This document shows, in pieces, positions 35,791-48,240 of a DNA stretch of 64,000 nucleotides. The stretch lies in contig OZ176055.1 in the NCBI GenBank assembly GCA_964247055.1, positions 2,356,001 to 2,420,000 of the forward strand, written 5' to 3'. Under the pieces are notes generated by a model. It was not told the DNA's origin. It did not search any database and saw only the letters and a program-made list of their open reading frames with translations. A program made the translations under genes and the position numbers. The stretch comes from Paragordius varius (lineage: Eukaryota > Nematomorpha). Position 1 is the stretch's first letter, and each line of letters starts with the position of its first letter.

Positions 35791-38700
35791 GGCGCTTCAA
35801 GATTGATAATGTGCACAATTGATACAAGCAAAATAAAAATGAATTGTATATTTATTTAGAAAAAATATGCGATAATGTAGGACCAGAACATTTTTAATTT
35901 ATTTTAAAATTCCAAATTAAAAAGCCGATATAGAGCATACAATTTAATATATAATTTATGCTCACCACACTTTTAAGGGTTTTAAATAGGCATGACCTTA
36001 TTATTTATCGTTTAGTTTAACAGTTTAAAATTTTTTGAGGTAACATTATACCATCTAAAATTAATACATATTTTTGGCATTAGGCCAAATTTAAAATTTT
36101 TTTAACATTTAAGGCGCATGTTGTTTAAAAAATATATTGTGAATAACCTCATCTCAAACTGTTTCGTGGCTCTTCATTAATTTTTAGCATATGAATACAA
36201 CACACACATAAATGTATATTACACTGCGTACAAAATCGGTGCGTATAAAAAAACTTGTTGATTCTTTATATATCGAGAGAAAAATGTGTTGGGATTATCA
36301 TGGTGAATGCTTTTATTTTGGCACTTATTAAGGATTTAAGGGAGTTATTCACACTTTGTGGTAATTGCCCATGTCAAAAAATGGAAAACTTTGGAGATTT
36401 TTATTAAATAATTTTTTTGGTAAAAGCCAGAGGCATCAATCCAAACATCACCAAAATATATCATAACTACACATAAAATGCAAAAAAATATTTTTAAAAA
36501 ATTAATTTTCAGATGTGAGCCTTTTTAAGGGTTAGTTCCCTAAAATACTCGCAAAAATGGTGTATGAAAATTCCACAATAAAAATTGATTTTAAATGTAA
36601 AACAAATTTCAAATATTTTTTTTAAAAACAGCCATATATTTAACTTGGTACTTTTATAAGCGACTTCTAAATTAAGGAATAGACATGTCAATTGGTAACT
36701 CAATCTATTATTTAATAAGTTTTTGTAAGTAATAACAGTTTAACACTCTATACTATTAGGGTTAATTACAAAGCAATATAAATTTTGAATATTTTATAAA
36801 GCATTTAGGCATTAAACCGAATTTAAAAATATGCTTTCATAAGCCTTTTAGGCACGTTTTAGAAAATTTTTCCAAAAAAATTGTAAATTTCATATTTTTT
36901 GCTGCCATTTTTTAAATTTTATTTAGCGCGAATGAATATATCTAATGAGAAAATGTAAATATTAATTTAAAATTTCAGGGACATTTTACTAGCATAAATC
37001 GGATATATTTTTATAATATCAATTGTTCGTTTTTGTGTTTTCGGGCTGTCCCAATTTTATTTTCAAACTGTTTCACATTTACATATTTAGCTCTGATTAT
37101 AAAACTGCCCATAAGGTAAAATAAACAAAAAAATAAAAAAATAATGAAGGTTTATAATATTTGTTTGGCTTCAAATTTAAGTTAAATATAAATTGTCTTT
37201 TACGAAACATGAAATTATTAAAAAAACGAACCTTTAAATTATAATTCAGAGCGATATAAATTTTCGGCATCATTTATTTATATAGAAAAAGTGTTTTTAT
37301 AATGTGTTGTTGTTTCCATTGTGACTCAAAATAGTATAAGGTACGCTTCATATAAATTTTGTTAAAAATTAAATTTTTGAAAAAAGTATGCATTTTTTGA
37401 ATAATATTTTTGGTTAATTTCAAAATTTAGCATATATTTAGATTAATCGTGCAATCCAAAAATTATTTATTTTAAGAGAACTAGCTTATTAAAAAGACCG
37501 AAAAAATTTGGGACTTTTGGGCCCACATCTAAATTAAAATGTTTTGAAGATATTGTTTCACTACTATATCTAGTTATGATATTAGTGATATTTGAAATGA
37601 AGCGTTAGCTCTGACCAAAAAATTTTGTTTACAGAGTGCACTAATTTTCCCTCTGAAGCACTTACCACAAAAGCGTAAATAACTTAAATAATTCGTAAGC
37701 GCTAAAAAGAACCATGATAGTCCCGATGTATTTTCCTATCAGAATTTATATATTTCACCAGGGTGGACATTGTGGATTGATTCAAAAATAAATCGACTGA
37801 TAAATTATAAAGATTCAAATCGATATATTGATCTTAAGGTTCGCCATCGTATTTGCAAATTCGGGAGCTAAAAGAAAAAAAGTAAAAAAGGAGTGTGATA
37901 ATTATTTTAACCAAAAAAAACTTTCAAAACAGTAGTTTGTTTGCCATTTTAAGCCAAAACTACCCCAAAACGTCATTGCGGACAAAAAATGTAATGAAGT
38001 GTTAGGTATTAAAAGGGCTCTTTACATTCTTTCATGCAATAATTACCTCAAAATCTTTTATAAAAATTTTATTATTTTGGCGGCAGGGTTTTTTTTCGCG
38101 TAAAGGCATTTTGTTTATTATAAGAGGAAAAGCCCATTTAGAAGGAAAATTTGGGATTGGACACATCTAAAATTGAAATAGTATTTATATTTTTGGAATA
38201 AAGCTCAACTTTCACCAAAATTTAAATTACCTAAATGGCAAATATTGCCATTTTTTGATATGGATTAATTACCACTGAACTTTCTCAAATCACTCGTTAA
38301 GGGCCAAAACCAAATGCACCATCATACATTATACTATTAGAAATATATATATTAATTTTCATCCATATATATTTTTTAAACACTTTGTATATCAGGGCCA
38401 TTGGTACTTTTGGTTTCTGGATTTACGAGTGACATTTAAAATTGAAAGAGCGACGATAGCATAATTTAAAATATTTAATCCCTTCTTTTCCTTATATTTT
38501 AGAGCCTACTGTAATAATGGTGGTTTAAGATTCAATTTCTCTTTTAAAAATTGGTTTGAAAATAATTGGAAATAAATATTAGGACGTTCCCAATCCTACC
38601 CATCGTCAGCTGTACACTATCCATCGTCGTATAAGAGACTTTTACAAGTCCCCGATCCTATCCATTGTCAGCAATATAAGAGGAGAAAATTTTACAAGTC

Positions 38701-38954
38701 CCAGATCATATTCATCATCAAAATAAAAGATTCGATAAATATAGTTTTAATTAAGGTATTACAATGCCCAAAAGCTTGAATGAATGGATGGTAAAAATTA
38801 ATGGGCTCTGATACGTTTATAAACATAGTGAGGCTTGAAAGCGTGGTATAAAAAAGGCGTTTAGTGAATAACTCAAGCGCATAGCTCAATTTAGATATTG
38901 AACTATCTTCGTCTAATGTTACATTTTAAATTCTGTGAGAGTTCTCATTCCAAG
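35791..38954. repeat. Intergenic repeat-rich block
   Basis: No gene found. Several sub-blocks (36150-36450, 37250-37760, 38150-38380) share motifs with each other and with 17691-18370, 45700-45800 and 59600-59890: ATGATAGTCCCGAT / ATGATAATCCTG, TCACTCGT(T)AAGGGCCAAA and CCCACATCTAAA. They represent a dispersed family whose ends I could not define. At 38580-38700 the string AATCCTACCCATCGTCAGC recurs in altered form (TCCTATCCATTGTCAGC). Confidence 0.5.
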
Positions 38955-39232
38955 TATACCATTTCCCAATCAAAATATGTTTTCCCAGTTAATAGAAACA
39001 TTTCCCAATCAATTGAAACATTTTCCCAATAAATTAAAACTTTTTCCCACTCGATCAAAACATTTTCTCAGTCAATTAAAACGTTTTCCCAGTCAATCGA
39101 ATGATTTTCTCAATCAATAAAACATTTTCCCCATCATTAAAAACGTTTTCCCAGTCAATAAAAACGGTTTTATGTTTGATGATAAATATTAAAACAAGAT
39201 ATAAAAATAATTTTTAACCATTATCAGCGTAA

Positions 39233-41203
39233 TCTACATATTTATAAAAATGTAAATGGCTTTTTGATCTGTTTCCGGAAAACTGGTTGACCCATTCAAA
39301 TCCAAATGTCAAAAAATATAATCATTAGTGAGTGCCCCGATATAGCTTCGCCCTTTTTTAAATTAGGCCCCCAGTTCGGGCGCACCCCATGTAAAAACGG
39401 TTTTTTTAAGAAACCGAAGTCTCCACAAAAATTGTGGCTTTGAGACAATTTTCCGGAAAACGTGTTAGACCATTCAATTTCAAATATGATTTTTGTTTAC
39501 TTATTTTCGATTGCGCTGAACATAGTCGTCTCATTTTTCAATTTAGGCCCCCTTTTTACCCGCTCCCTCCGTAAAATGCCATTTTTTCAAAAAAAAGTCC
39601 ACAAAAATAATTTTTTAAATCTATTTTCACCCAAGGTATGAGACCGTAAAAATTCAATAAGGATTCCACGTATTCCCGGTTGAAAGGAAAAATTTTAGTC
39701 AAGCGTTTCTTTGATGATAGCTGCTGGGGAAAGAGCTACCCGCTAAAAACTGACCCGTCATATCGAAATAGCGTGCTTTTGGGGCTAAATTTTAGAAAAT
39801 CTATCAGGTCTTATGAGTTCAATAACTGCTTAAAATATTAGCCGTAACAAATATTTAAATAATGCGGTTTTTTAAAATTAGCCGTTAATTAGGCCCTTCA
39901 CGCCCCGAAAAATGCGCCACCATAGAATAATTTTTTAATTTTGAGGCAATTTTTCCAAAAACTAATGAGAGCATATTGAATCAACCATGATTCCAGGTAT
40001 TCCGTAAAAAGGAAAAATTTTAATCAAGCGCTTTTTTGTATAATCCTCTGGGTAGGGAGCTACCCGCCTACAACTGCGCCACCATATCAAAATTGCGTTG
40101 TTTAATCAGGCCATTTAAGTTTTATAAGGGCTCATAATATTACCCGTAAAAAGGTAAAAATTAAACTCGAGCGGATTTTTTAAATTAGCGGTTAAATAGG
40201 CTCTGGGTAGGGGGCCACCGCGTAAATATGCCTCACTATATCGATAGCGTTTGGAGCCAAATTTCAGAAAGCCTATGAGAATATGGGAGTTCAATAAGGG
40301 CCTAAAATATTTATTACCCCTTAAAAAACAAATATTTTAGTATAGGGGGTTATTTCAATGAGTCGCTAAGAAAAGTTTTAGGCTCTCAAAAATCGCCGCC
40401 ATAGAACAATTTTTTGGTTTTGAAGCAATATTTCTCAGAACTTATAGGAACATATGGACATTATAATTTCAGATATTCCCCCATATAAAGACAATTTGTC
40501 CGACGTTTTTTATACCTGCCTCTGGGTTAGAAGCTACCCGCCAAAACCTGTGCCACTATATAGAAATTGCGTTATTTTGCAACTAAAATAAAACTTATGC
40601 CATATGAGCTCATTTAAAGTTCGAAATATTACCCGTAACTAGGTAAAAATTAAGGTTAGGCCTTTTTTATTGGCCGTTAATTTGGGGCCTTTATGCCCTA
40701 AAAATACGCCATCATATATCGATCATTTAGTGTTGAGGTATTTTTTCGAAAAACCCATGAGATTATGGTCTCAAAGATGATTCCAAATATTTTGTCTATA
40801 AAGGCCAAAAATTTAACTTAGCGCTTTTTCCATATAGGCCTATGGGTAGGGGTCTACCGGTTTAAAACTGAGACGCCATACAAAAATGGCGTGGCTTTGG
40901 AGCTCAATTTCAAAAAACTTAAGAAGCCATACGAGTTCAATAAAGGCTTTAAATATTACCCATAAAAAAATAAAAATTATAATATAGCGATTTTTTCTGT
41001 TATCCGTCAATTTTGGGCCTTTACACCAGTAAACAATATTTTTGTATGAATGCACGGTTTTGAAAATCCTATGAGATCATAGCTAAACTAATGTTTCGAA
41101 ATAATCCACATATATGGATCATTTTATTGATCCCTTTTTTCAAATAGCCCCCCTAGAAGTCCAAAGGACTTCCTTGGGCGTAGCAGCACGAGATTTACGC
41201 TAG
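39233..41203 (+). mobile_element. Helitron-like element, copy 3
   Basis: A|TCTACATATTTATAAAAATG at the 5' end and GAGATTTACGCTAG|T at the 3' end, 1.97 kb, same orientation and internal unit structure as copy 2 (GGGTAGG boxes near 40040, 40205, 40520 and 40850). The weak 3' hairpin (CCAAAGGACTTCCTTGGG) is retained. It sits in the left arm of the 38957-43340 foldback. The right arm preserves the uninterrupted target near 43180, consistent with insertion into AT without duplication. Confidence 0.8.
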
Positions 41204-41235
41204 TTTTTTATAAAAACACAATTATTGAATGATAA

Positions 41236-42361
41236 CACTAGTCGACAAATTTGGACATTTTTGAGCACCACCACTCAATCTTTTAAATTATGACTAATTT
41301 CAGTGTTTTAAAACTGAATGTGAAAAATTTTTTGATTCCGCCAATCAGAATTTTGAAATATTATAGGGTTTTCAATTTTTCAAAAACAAGAAAAAATCGA
41401 GAGAAAATTAAATATAACTTTATAATAAAATGTTATTATATTATAAACTTAATATCATTTAATAAAGCGTTTTAATATCTTTTGAATATAAATATGTCAT
41501 TTAAATATCAGAGAGAATAAAATAGTACGGACTTAAACGTCAAAATTTAGTCTTTTTCTTTCAAGTGAATTTTTAATACGTATAAAAATTTTTTAAAAAA
41601 TACTAAAAAGGCATTCTATGGTTTAAACCTTCGGCTTTTAGATAGGCTATATTTTTTTGTTAGTTTTCGTCCTTTCGAGTACTTATTAAGCTTTTATTCT
41701 TGAGTTGGTTCTTACAAAAAATACTTTATTTATACCTAGTGGATATACTTTATTTTTTAAAATTATTGGTTGTTTTGTATTTTTAATTTCAGATGGATGT
41801 TGTGTAGCCACTTTTAGTAGAATTTACTATTATGGGATTGGACCATTTGTATTTACCTAATCTTTTTATTCAATTTAATTGTAGAATTTATCTAACTTTA
41901 TTCTGTGAATTGGTTAATTTGACATGTCAATTTGCCTGGATTTTGCTTGCAAGTCTCTCTTATCGGGCTTTTCGATTACTTATTGTTATTGCCATATCTG
42001 GCATAATTGGATCGCTTGGGGGATATAGCTTGTGCAGCCGCCCGAATCTATCACACTATACATAAGCCCCTTTTAGATTTTTAATACTTTGGCTCTTAGC
42101 TTGTTTAGTATCTTATTTAATGCCTAGAATTTTGTTATTCATGCATGGAATATTACTTGTATCGACTTGTTCGTTTGAATATTTAAACATATGTACACGA
42201 GGAATGATTGTTATTTTTAAATAAAATACAAATTTAAAAATTAAATTTCGGAAAAATCCTATTGGTGGCCTCAATTTTCTTTTTTGTTTTGGCCTTTCCA
42301 TGCCATTAGGTATCAGAAAATGCAAAAATAATGGGGTGGTGCAAAACTTTGTTGAGCAGTG
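41236..42361 (+). mobile_element. Tc1/mariner-like element, degraded
   Basis: Ends CACTAGTCGACAAATTT and the complement of CACTGCTCAACAAAGTTTT lie next to TA on each side. The frame near 41795-41850 reads FSRIYYYGIGPFVF, which resembles the Tc1 transposase block CFSYYGVGPLV.I. Stops and frame changes follow. A hydrophobic 77-codon frame at 41832-42065 overlaps it and is not considered a gene. The ends also resemble those of the element at 29828-32278. Confidence 0.6.
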
Positions 42362-42539
42362 TAATTTTCCCAACTATATTCCAGTGCACAATCATTAATG
42401 ACTCATTCTCTAAAAGTTATATTTTTTGGAATTTGACATATTTTTAAGATAATATTTTTTATTTTATTGATGGTTCGCATTAATGCGGTTAACTTACAAA
42501 ATCTACAGTTACGGATGAAATAATAAAATTTATAAAATA

Positions 42540-42950
42540 TACCATTTTTTTTCAAATTGGTCATTTAACACTTAATATTGTATCTTTAACATCTGCAACT
42601 TTACCCTAATTTATTAAGTTCAGAGAGGGACAACACGCAACCCTAAGAGATTCTGCGGCCCGCTCAATATTTGGAAATCCAAAAATATGCCCATAAAATG
42701 TTAGTAATATTAATAATTCTTACGCAATTATTGGGAATAAGTCTATTTGGCAGCGAACTTGAAAAAATTCTTATTAATTTAAAGTTAAAAATGCGGCCCG
42801 CGAAGTCATTTGTGTTGGATACCCCTGTTTTAGTCAAATATCCTTTTAAATATTTTTATGTAAAAAAATATTTTTTGTTTTATTTTTTCCGACAGTATTT
42901 TCGTCGACAAACTTGACGTGTTTAGAAACCAATTTGAGATAAAAATGGTA
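42540..42950. mobile_element. TACCATTT MITE, family D
   Basis: 411 bp, TA-flanked (42538-42539, 42951-42952), inverted ends TACCATTTTTTTTCAAATTGG and CCAATTTGAGATAAAAATGGTA. It lies exactly at the symmetry centre of the 38957-43340 foldback: removing it joins AAATTTATAAAATA to TTTTTATAAATTT. It contains a hAT MITE. Confidence 0.75.
42621..42827. mobile_element. hAT MITE, innermost nested insertion
   Basis: 207 bp; ends CAGAGAGGGACAACACGC and TGTGTTGGATACCCCTG with GCGGCCCGC just inside both ends. Flanks ATTAAGTT and TTTTAGTC are a poor 8-bp match (5 of 8). Same family type as 10990-11262 and 54503-54780. Confidence 0.7.
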
Positions 42951-43342
42951 TATTTTTATAAATTTTATTATTTCATCCGTAACTATGGATTTTATAAATA
43001 GGCCCGAATATTAATGCGAACCATCGATAAAATAAAAAAATATTAATTATTTTCTTAAAAATACTCAAATTCCATAAAATATAACTTTTAAAGAATAAGC
43101 ATAAATGATTGTGCATTGAAATATAATTGGAAAAACTGTTATTTTTATTAAAAATAATATCCTAATATTAAGCTGATAATGGTTAAGTTATTTTTATATC
43201 TTGTTATGATATTTATCATCAAACATAAAACCGTTTATATTGACTAATAAAACGTTTTTATTGCCTGGTAAAATGTTTCGATTGACTGAGAAAACGTTTC
43301 GATTGACTGGGAAAATGTTTCGATTGACTGGGAAATGGTATA

Positions 43343-44061
43343 TATGATCGATGGCCCTGAAGATTACTGGCTAATAAAATTATTAACCATTTTAAATTAA
43401 TATTAACAACATAAACTTAATTTTTCAAAAGGGAATATAGTACATGCCTAAGGCCATCATATTAAAGTCGGCTCTTAAAATATTGACAAATGCGATATCA
43501 ATTTAATTAATCGTATAATTTTACCTTTGGGGCAGTTTCCTACCCCATAAAACATAAATTTCATATATATCTATGAAAATGGATCAATTTTAAATATATG
43601 CATTGTGTTGCCATTTGAACGCATTAACAAATTATAAAAAGCTTTAAACTAAACCTGCTAAATCTCAAAAATATTTTTTATCTTTTGTTGAATCGTTCTG
43701 ACAAAAAATATTTTATTGTTAAATTATAAAATTTAACTCTAAATTGGTTTATTTGGACAACGAATTCAGTTTGAAATTTTTAAGGGTGTTAGCCTTTAAT
43801 TATTGTTAAATGGTTTTTTATGAACAAAAGCTATGAAAAACATATTTTAAAATTCAAGCTTAAACACAAAAACATACCAAAAAAGAGAAACGAAAAAAAT
43901 GAAAGATAGGATCGATGATTATTATAAAATATACTAAATCAAAGCGGCCTGGTTATAGCAGCATAATAGAATTGTCAAACTTATCTTTCGCTAAAAAATG
44001 TTTATATTAATTTTCTAATGGCAATTAATAAGTATTATTTATTTCTCAAACATATAGTAAG
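43343..44061. other. 3' flank of uL30, no further gene
   Basis: AT-rich spacer; no supportable frame or repeat end. Confidence 0.4.
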
Positions 44062-45047
44062 TTAAATCATTTTAGACAATAGATTATTGATTAAATCTTC
44101 ACGATTTCCGAAATCGCCACCCTCACAATAATGATTATTCTTTCGTCTCCATCCTCCAGTAGGGTTGTTTAATTTAAATGGCCATAAAAAGTTTGAGACA
44201 ACTTTGAAATTAGGACCCACTGTATATATTTCATGAACTAAATCTTCCATGCAGATAATATCTTTTTTCCCTAAAGGAAATATATATAAAATTAAACTAA
44301 CAATTTATCCTTATTATTCGATTCCTGTTTACGAACTTTAGTGTAACAAATAAAATGCCGTCGTTAAATAATTTAAAAAATAGCGATTGCATATTTATAG
44401 TGGGTAAAATACAAATATAAATTAAATACCTAAATGTTTTTCAATCAAACGATTAGATGTTAATGGAATCCTTTGTTTCATTATTTTACCACAACCACGC
44501 TTGTAAATCAAATTCCTAATAGACTTAAGGTTTGGGTATCTAAATATTTTAATCATAAATACCCCCATGCAATCATAGGCTCTGCTATTTTCAACATATT
44601 CAAAGTTGCCTTATTGAGTTTAATAAAAACACCATTATTTATTTGACGAAGTCGCAATAATTGCAATACTTTTCGAACCTTTGGGCTAACTTTGTTGATA
44701 CTAGGATGTAAAAACTATTTAATACCCTCGGATTCGGATAACAAATGCAAGTTTTGGTTCACTAGGGACATAGTAATTACCCAGTTTTGAGGCATAAGCT
44801 TTGATCTTATCATTTTGTCGCTTTTTAGCTCTATATTCCGACACATATTTTTCGGCACGTTTAAATGCGCGAAGTTGAAGACCCAATTTTTTCTATAAAT
44901 AGCAATCAAGCTTTACTTTATTATCCAATATTCGTCGTTTGTCTTTGTTTTGTTGTACCTTTTCCAATCGTTTTCGCTTCTTCAAAACAATTTCTGGAAC
45001 AGTAGGGACAGTTTTAGTGCTAAATATATTTTGAATTTATACCTCAT
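44062..45047 (-). CDS. RPL7: Ribosomal protein uL30 (RPL7), four tiny introns
   Basis: A 60S ribosomal protein. Six exons give 244 codons: 45043-45047, 44917-45019, 44726-44892, 44563-44700, 44430-44539, 44062-44270. The N-terminal basic stretch [11 protein letters not shown] leads to [18 protein letters not shown]. Then come [56 protein letters not shown] and the highly conserved [28 protein letters not shown] and [13 protein letters not shown]. Length 243 against 248 in human. Introns are 23 (45020-45042), 24 (44893-44916), 25 (44701-44725), 23 (44540-44562) and 159 nt (44271-44429). Each tiny intron contains a stop or breaks the frame if retained. Confidence 0.96.
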
Positions 45048-46197
45048 GGTTTAGACGAAATCAGACGGATTTAACTTCCAAGGTAGACCAGGTATAGATT
45101 AGTTTATATTTATCAAGTTAATAATCTTATTAATATTTAAAATTTAATATTTATAAAAATAAAACTAGAATTAACTCTTCATGACCTTATAGGACAGTTC
45201 CCACACATAGAGTATATTTTAGGTTTTATCCGAATTTAAATAGATGCTAAGCGGCTTAATATTTAAAAAAAAATTAAATTAAGATTTTTATTCAACTTTT
45301 GCCATTTTTCATTGTGTGCAATAGGCGAATAAAGATATACTATGGTAAGAAAATGTAAAAATATAACTTTTGTAAGTTTCAGGCCGTATTTTAAAAGCTT
45401 TTATCGGTTTTAAGTAACACAAAATTTATTCTATTATTTGTGAAGAATATATTTGTTTTAACGTTTCCTGGTATGTAATTACACAAAGACACAAAAAAAT
45501 TAAATGAGTGTGAATCCGTACCGCGAGCCAAAACTAAAAAAAGACTAAAATTTTTTAGACAGAAATAAATAATAAAACTAGAGGAAAGTAATTTAACGAA
45601 TATTATACTTCCCACCTAATAAGAATATTAAACGTGAGAAAATGTTGATTTCTACGGCGAAAAAGTTATATTGAAAATTCATGACATATACAATGTTCAA
45701 AAAATTTTGATTTAGGTTGATGGTGCTTTTGGTTTTGTCCCTTGCGAGTGATTATAGAAAGTTATTACACTTTTATGGTAACTGCTTCGTATCAGAAATT
45801 TGCAAAATTAGCGTATATTAAATATTTTTAAATGCGTATATTAAATATTTTTTAACAAATAAAATACCTTATTCCAAAAAATATTACTAAAATATCGATA
45901 ATTATGAAGAATTTTTGTAAAATTTTTAATGTCGGCTTCGAATGTCCTATTGGTCCTTTAGAAATAGTCTGGTATTTTTTAAAAAACGCAAAAATGCGGG
46001 TATTTGTAAATTTTGAACAAAATAATATTTTCGAAAATAAGAATATATACCTTGAAATTTGATTTATAAAATTTTGTGGAAAAGTATTCATACTATTTTG
46101 CATTACGTCAGTAAAAAGCGCTTCAAGACATAATCAAAACAATATTAAGTAGAACATTTCTTTTTCTCTAAAATGTTCGTTAGTCTTCATATCTATG
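45048..46197. other. Intergenic with dispersed repeat pieces
   Basis: No gene. Bases 45710-45800 match the dispersed family of 35791-38954 (GCTTTTGGTTTTGTCCC, TTACACTTTTATGGTAACTGC). It should contain the uL30 promoter near 45048-45200. Confidence 0.4.
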
Positions 46198-46201
46198 TTA
46201 A

Positions 46202-46678
46202 CACTTGGATACAACACATTCATTTTAATCATTCAATTCAAAATAAGATAGTTAGATACCCCAGGTCTGTTAAAATATTACTTCCAAAATAATGGAAGGA
46301 TTTGGAACCATGGCAAAAGTTTGCCCTTATATAAGATTAATAAACCGAAATATAAGATATTAATTATTTTAAGGTAAAACCCAAAGGTAAAAATTTACTC
46401 AACCTGACATGTGTGCATTAGCTAAATTCAAAAAGAATGCAAAACAAACCAGTTTTCTCTTTCTATCAATGTTGGATGTGATTAAAAAATTAGATTTCAC
46501 AAAAATGTTGTAAAATAAAAATGGCGTCGAAGTTGATATGATTTTTTTTTCAAAAATTTTATTTAGTTTCGGCTTAATATGATAGAAACATAAATCAATG
46601 AGACCGTTTCTTTCGGTATTTTTTTGAATATCAACTGAAATATAGTCTGGGGTATTTGGATTCTCCAATATTGAAGTG
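46202..46678. mobile_element. CACTTGGAT piggyBac-like MITE, single full copy
   Basis: 477 bp flanked by TTAA (46198-46201, 46679-46682). Ends are CACTTGGATACAACACATTC and ATATTGAAGTG, with only the outer CACTT / AAGTG strictly inverted. Subterminal TAGATACCCCAG and CTGGGGTATTTGGA near-palindromes sit at each end. It contains the CCAAAGGTAAAAATTTACTC and GACATGTGTGCATT landmarks of the 15436-17690 cluster. No transposase. Confidence 0.8.
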
Positions 46679-46682
46679 TTAA

Positions 46683-48232
46683 ATATAAATTGTTTTTTTT
46701 CAAAAACTCACCAAGATTCGAAAGCAAGGATAAAAATATTTAGAATCATTGAATTTTATAAAAAGTGATTTCACAATATCTTACTGCGTTTTGTTTTTAT
46801 TCTCACCTGTTGAAACACGGTAAAACTTCTTGCCCAAAATTTTGTTATAAATCAAATTTTCAAGCAAGATATTCATTTTTGGAACCTCTTTTTGATGTCA
46901 AAATTTACCATATATTTAAAATTATTGGGCAACGGCATTTTTAAGTTTTAATATACTAGTTTATTTTATATGGGCGAAAATTTTGAAAGCCCACATCTAA
47001 AAATTAAAATTATATAATATTATTGTTTTGCTTTTAATATGTATTTTATATTTATGTCATATTTTTGGAATGAACCTTTAACTTTTGCCAAAAAAATATT
47101 CCAAATAATGTGGTAAAAGTTGCCATTTTCTGATACGTTACAACATTTTTGCATAATATCGTGTTTATTTAATTTTAAAGAAATTAAAGCTATTTTTATT
47201 TAAATCACACATAACATTGATAGAAACAGAAAAAAATGTTTATTTTGATTTTTTAGCTGATGCACACATATCATTTTGACTAAATTTTAATCGTTGATTT
47301 TAGCTTAAAATAGGCAATATCAAGTATTATTATTGATAGAACAAACTTTTACCATGGTATCAATTCCTTTCATATTTTTTGATGTATTTAATTTTTAGAC
47401 CTGGTGTATTCAACGAACCTAATATCGAAGGAATGAAATTGTTGCATCAAAGTGTTGAATGTAAATTGTAAAAAAAAGTTCATTTCAAACTTTTTTGCCG
47501 CCATTAAGGCAAATAAATGTGTATTATGGCTAGATTATGTAAAGTATTAACCTTAGTAAGCTTTCTGGTTGCAATCCAGAAAAAATTTGGTATTTATTGA
47601 TTTTAAAATCAGCTGTTTAGTTGGAGAGCTGTCCTAGACGCTAGAACAGGGATGTCCAAAACCAATGGCATCGCGGGCCGCATATTCGACACAAAATATG
47701 TGGCGGAGCGCATAAATAAATATTTGATTCATTAAATAATTTATTAAAAACTGTAAAATGAGAATATATAACAATTTGTACTATTTTAATTAGTTAAACC
47801 TAATCAAAAAAATTATCAAAAATATCAATCAAAGGTTTTTAAAATTTATTTGCATATTATGGATTTCCAAAACTACGCGGCCTGCGGGCCATATAGAAGT
47901 TACAAAAAGATAAAAAATTTAAGCTTTTATATTTAAACAGGAGAACAATGTTTGAATAATTTTTAACTTTTAACTTAAATAACTTTAAAACAGTAGTATG
48001 TTTAAAAGATGGAGCTCTGGGATATAAAATTCAATAATGTCATCGCAAAGGTCATGTGAATAAATAAAAATTAAAACCAAAAGTGGATAAATTTAAACAA
48101 ATTAAGCGTCATCTATATAGCAATAGGTATGGGTAATATTTTTGCGTAATTTAATATTTTTATTGCACATACTGCTTGCTATGCTGCATTGTAATCTGTT
48201 CATATATTAAGCTCTATATATCTTATTTTTTG
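46683..48232. repeat. Intergenic repeat block
   Basis: 46690-47140 belongs to the dispersed family seen at 17691-18370. 47150-47456 is a degraded inverted copy of the CACTTGGAT element ending AAAGTG near 47450. 47647-47892 is a truncated hAT MITE (CAGGGATGTCC start, GCGGGCCGC sub-end, no right end). 47560-47640 shares ATCAGCTGTTTRGTT and GAGCTGTC motifs with 53390-53440 and 56330-56370. No gene. Confidence 0.55.
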
Positions 48233-48240
48233 GTCATTAA

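Larger units (their letters stand above)
38957..43340. mobile_element. Foldback TACCATTT element carrying four nested insertions
   Basis: TA-flanked (38955-38956, 43341-43342), starting TACCATTTCCCAATCAAAA and ending TTGACTGGGAAATGGTA. Both arms carry a roughly 22-bp tandem unit (ATTTTCCCAGTCAATYRAAAC): about eight copies on the left (38957-39170), four on the right (43225-43338). Inside these, CGGTTTTATGTTTGATGATAA pairs between arms. Left arm = 38957-39232 + 41204-41235 + 42362-42539; right arm = 42951-43340. After removing the insertions the element is about 0.88 kb, nearly all palindrome. Confidence 0.78.

Noticed and set aside
38957-39170. Regular short repeats resembling a CRISPR array
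   Set aside because: The ~22-bp units are contiguous without spacers, mirrored at 43225-43338, and form transposon inverted ends in a eukaryotic genome.
41832-42065. Hydrophobic 77-codon plus-strand frame that looks like a small membrane protein
   Set aside because: It lies inside a TA-flanked element and overlaps a Tc1-like transposase remnant (YYYGIGPFVF) in another frame; its hydrophobicity is explained by T-rich sequence.
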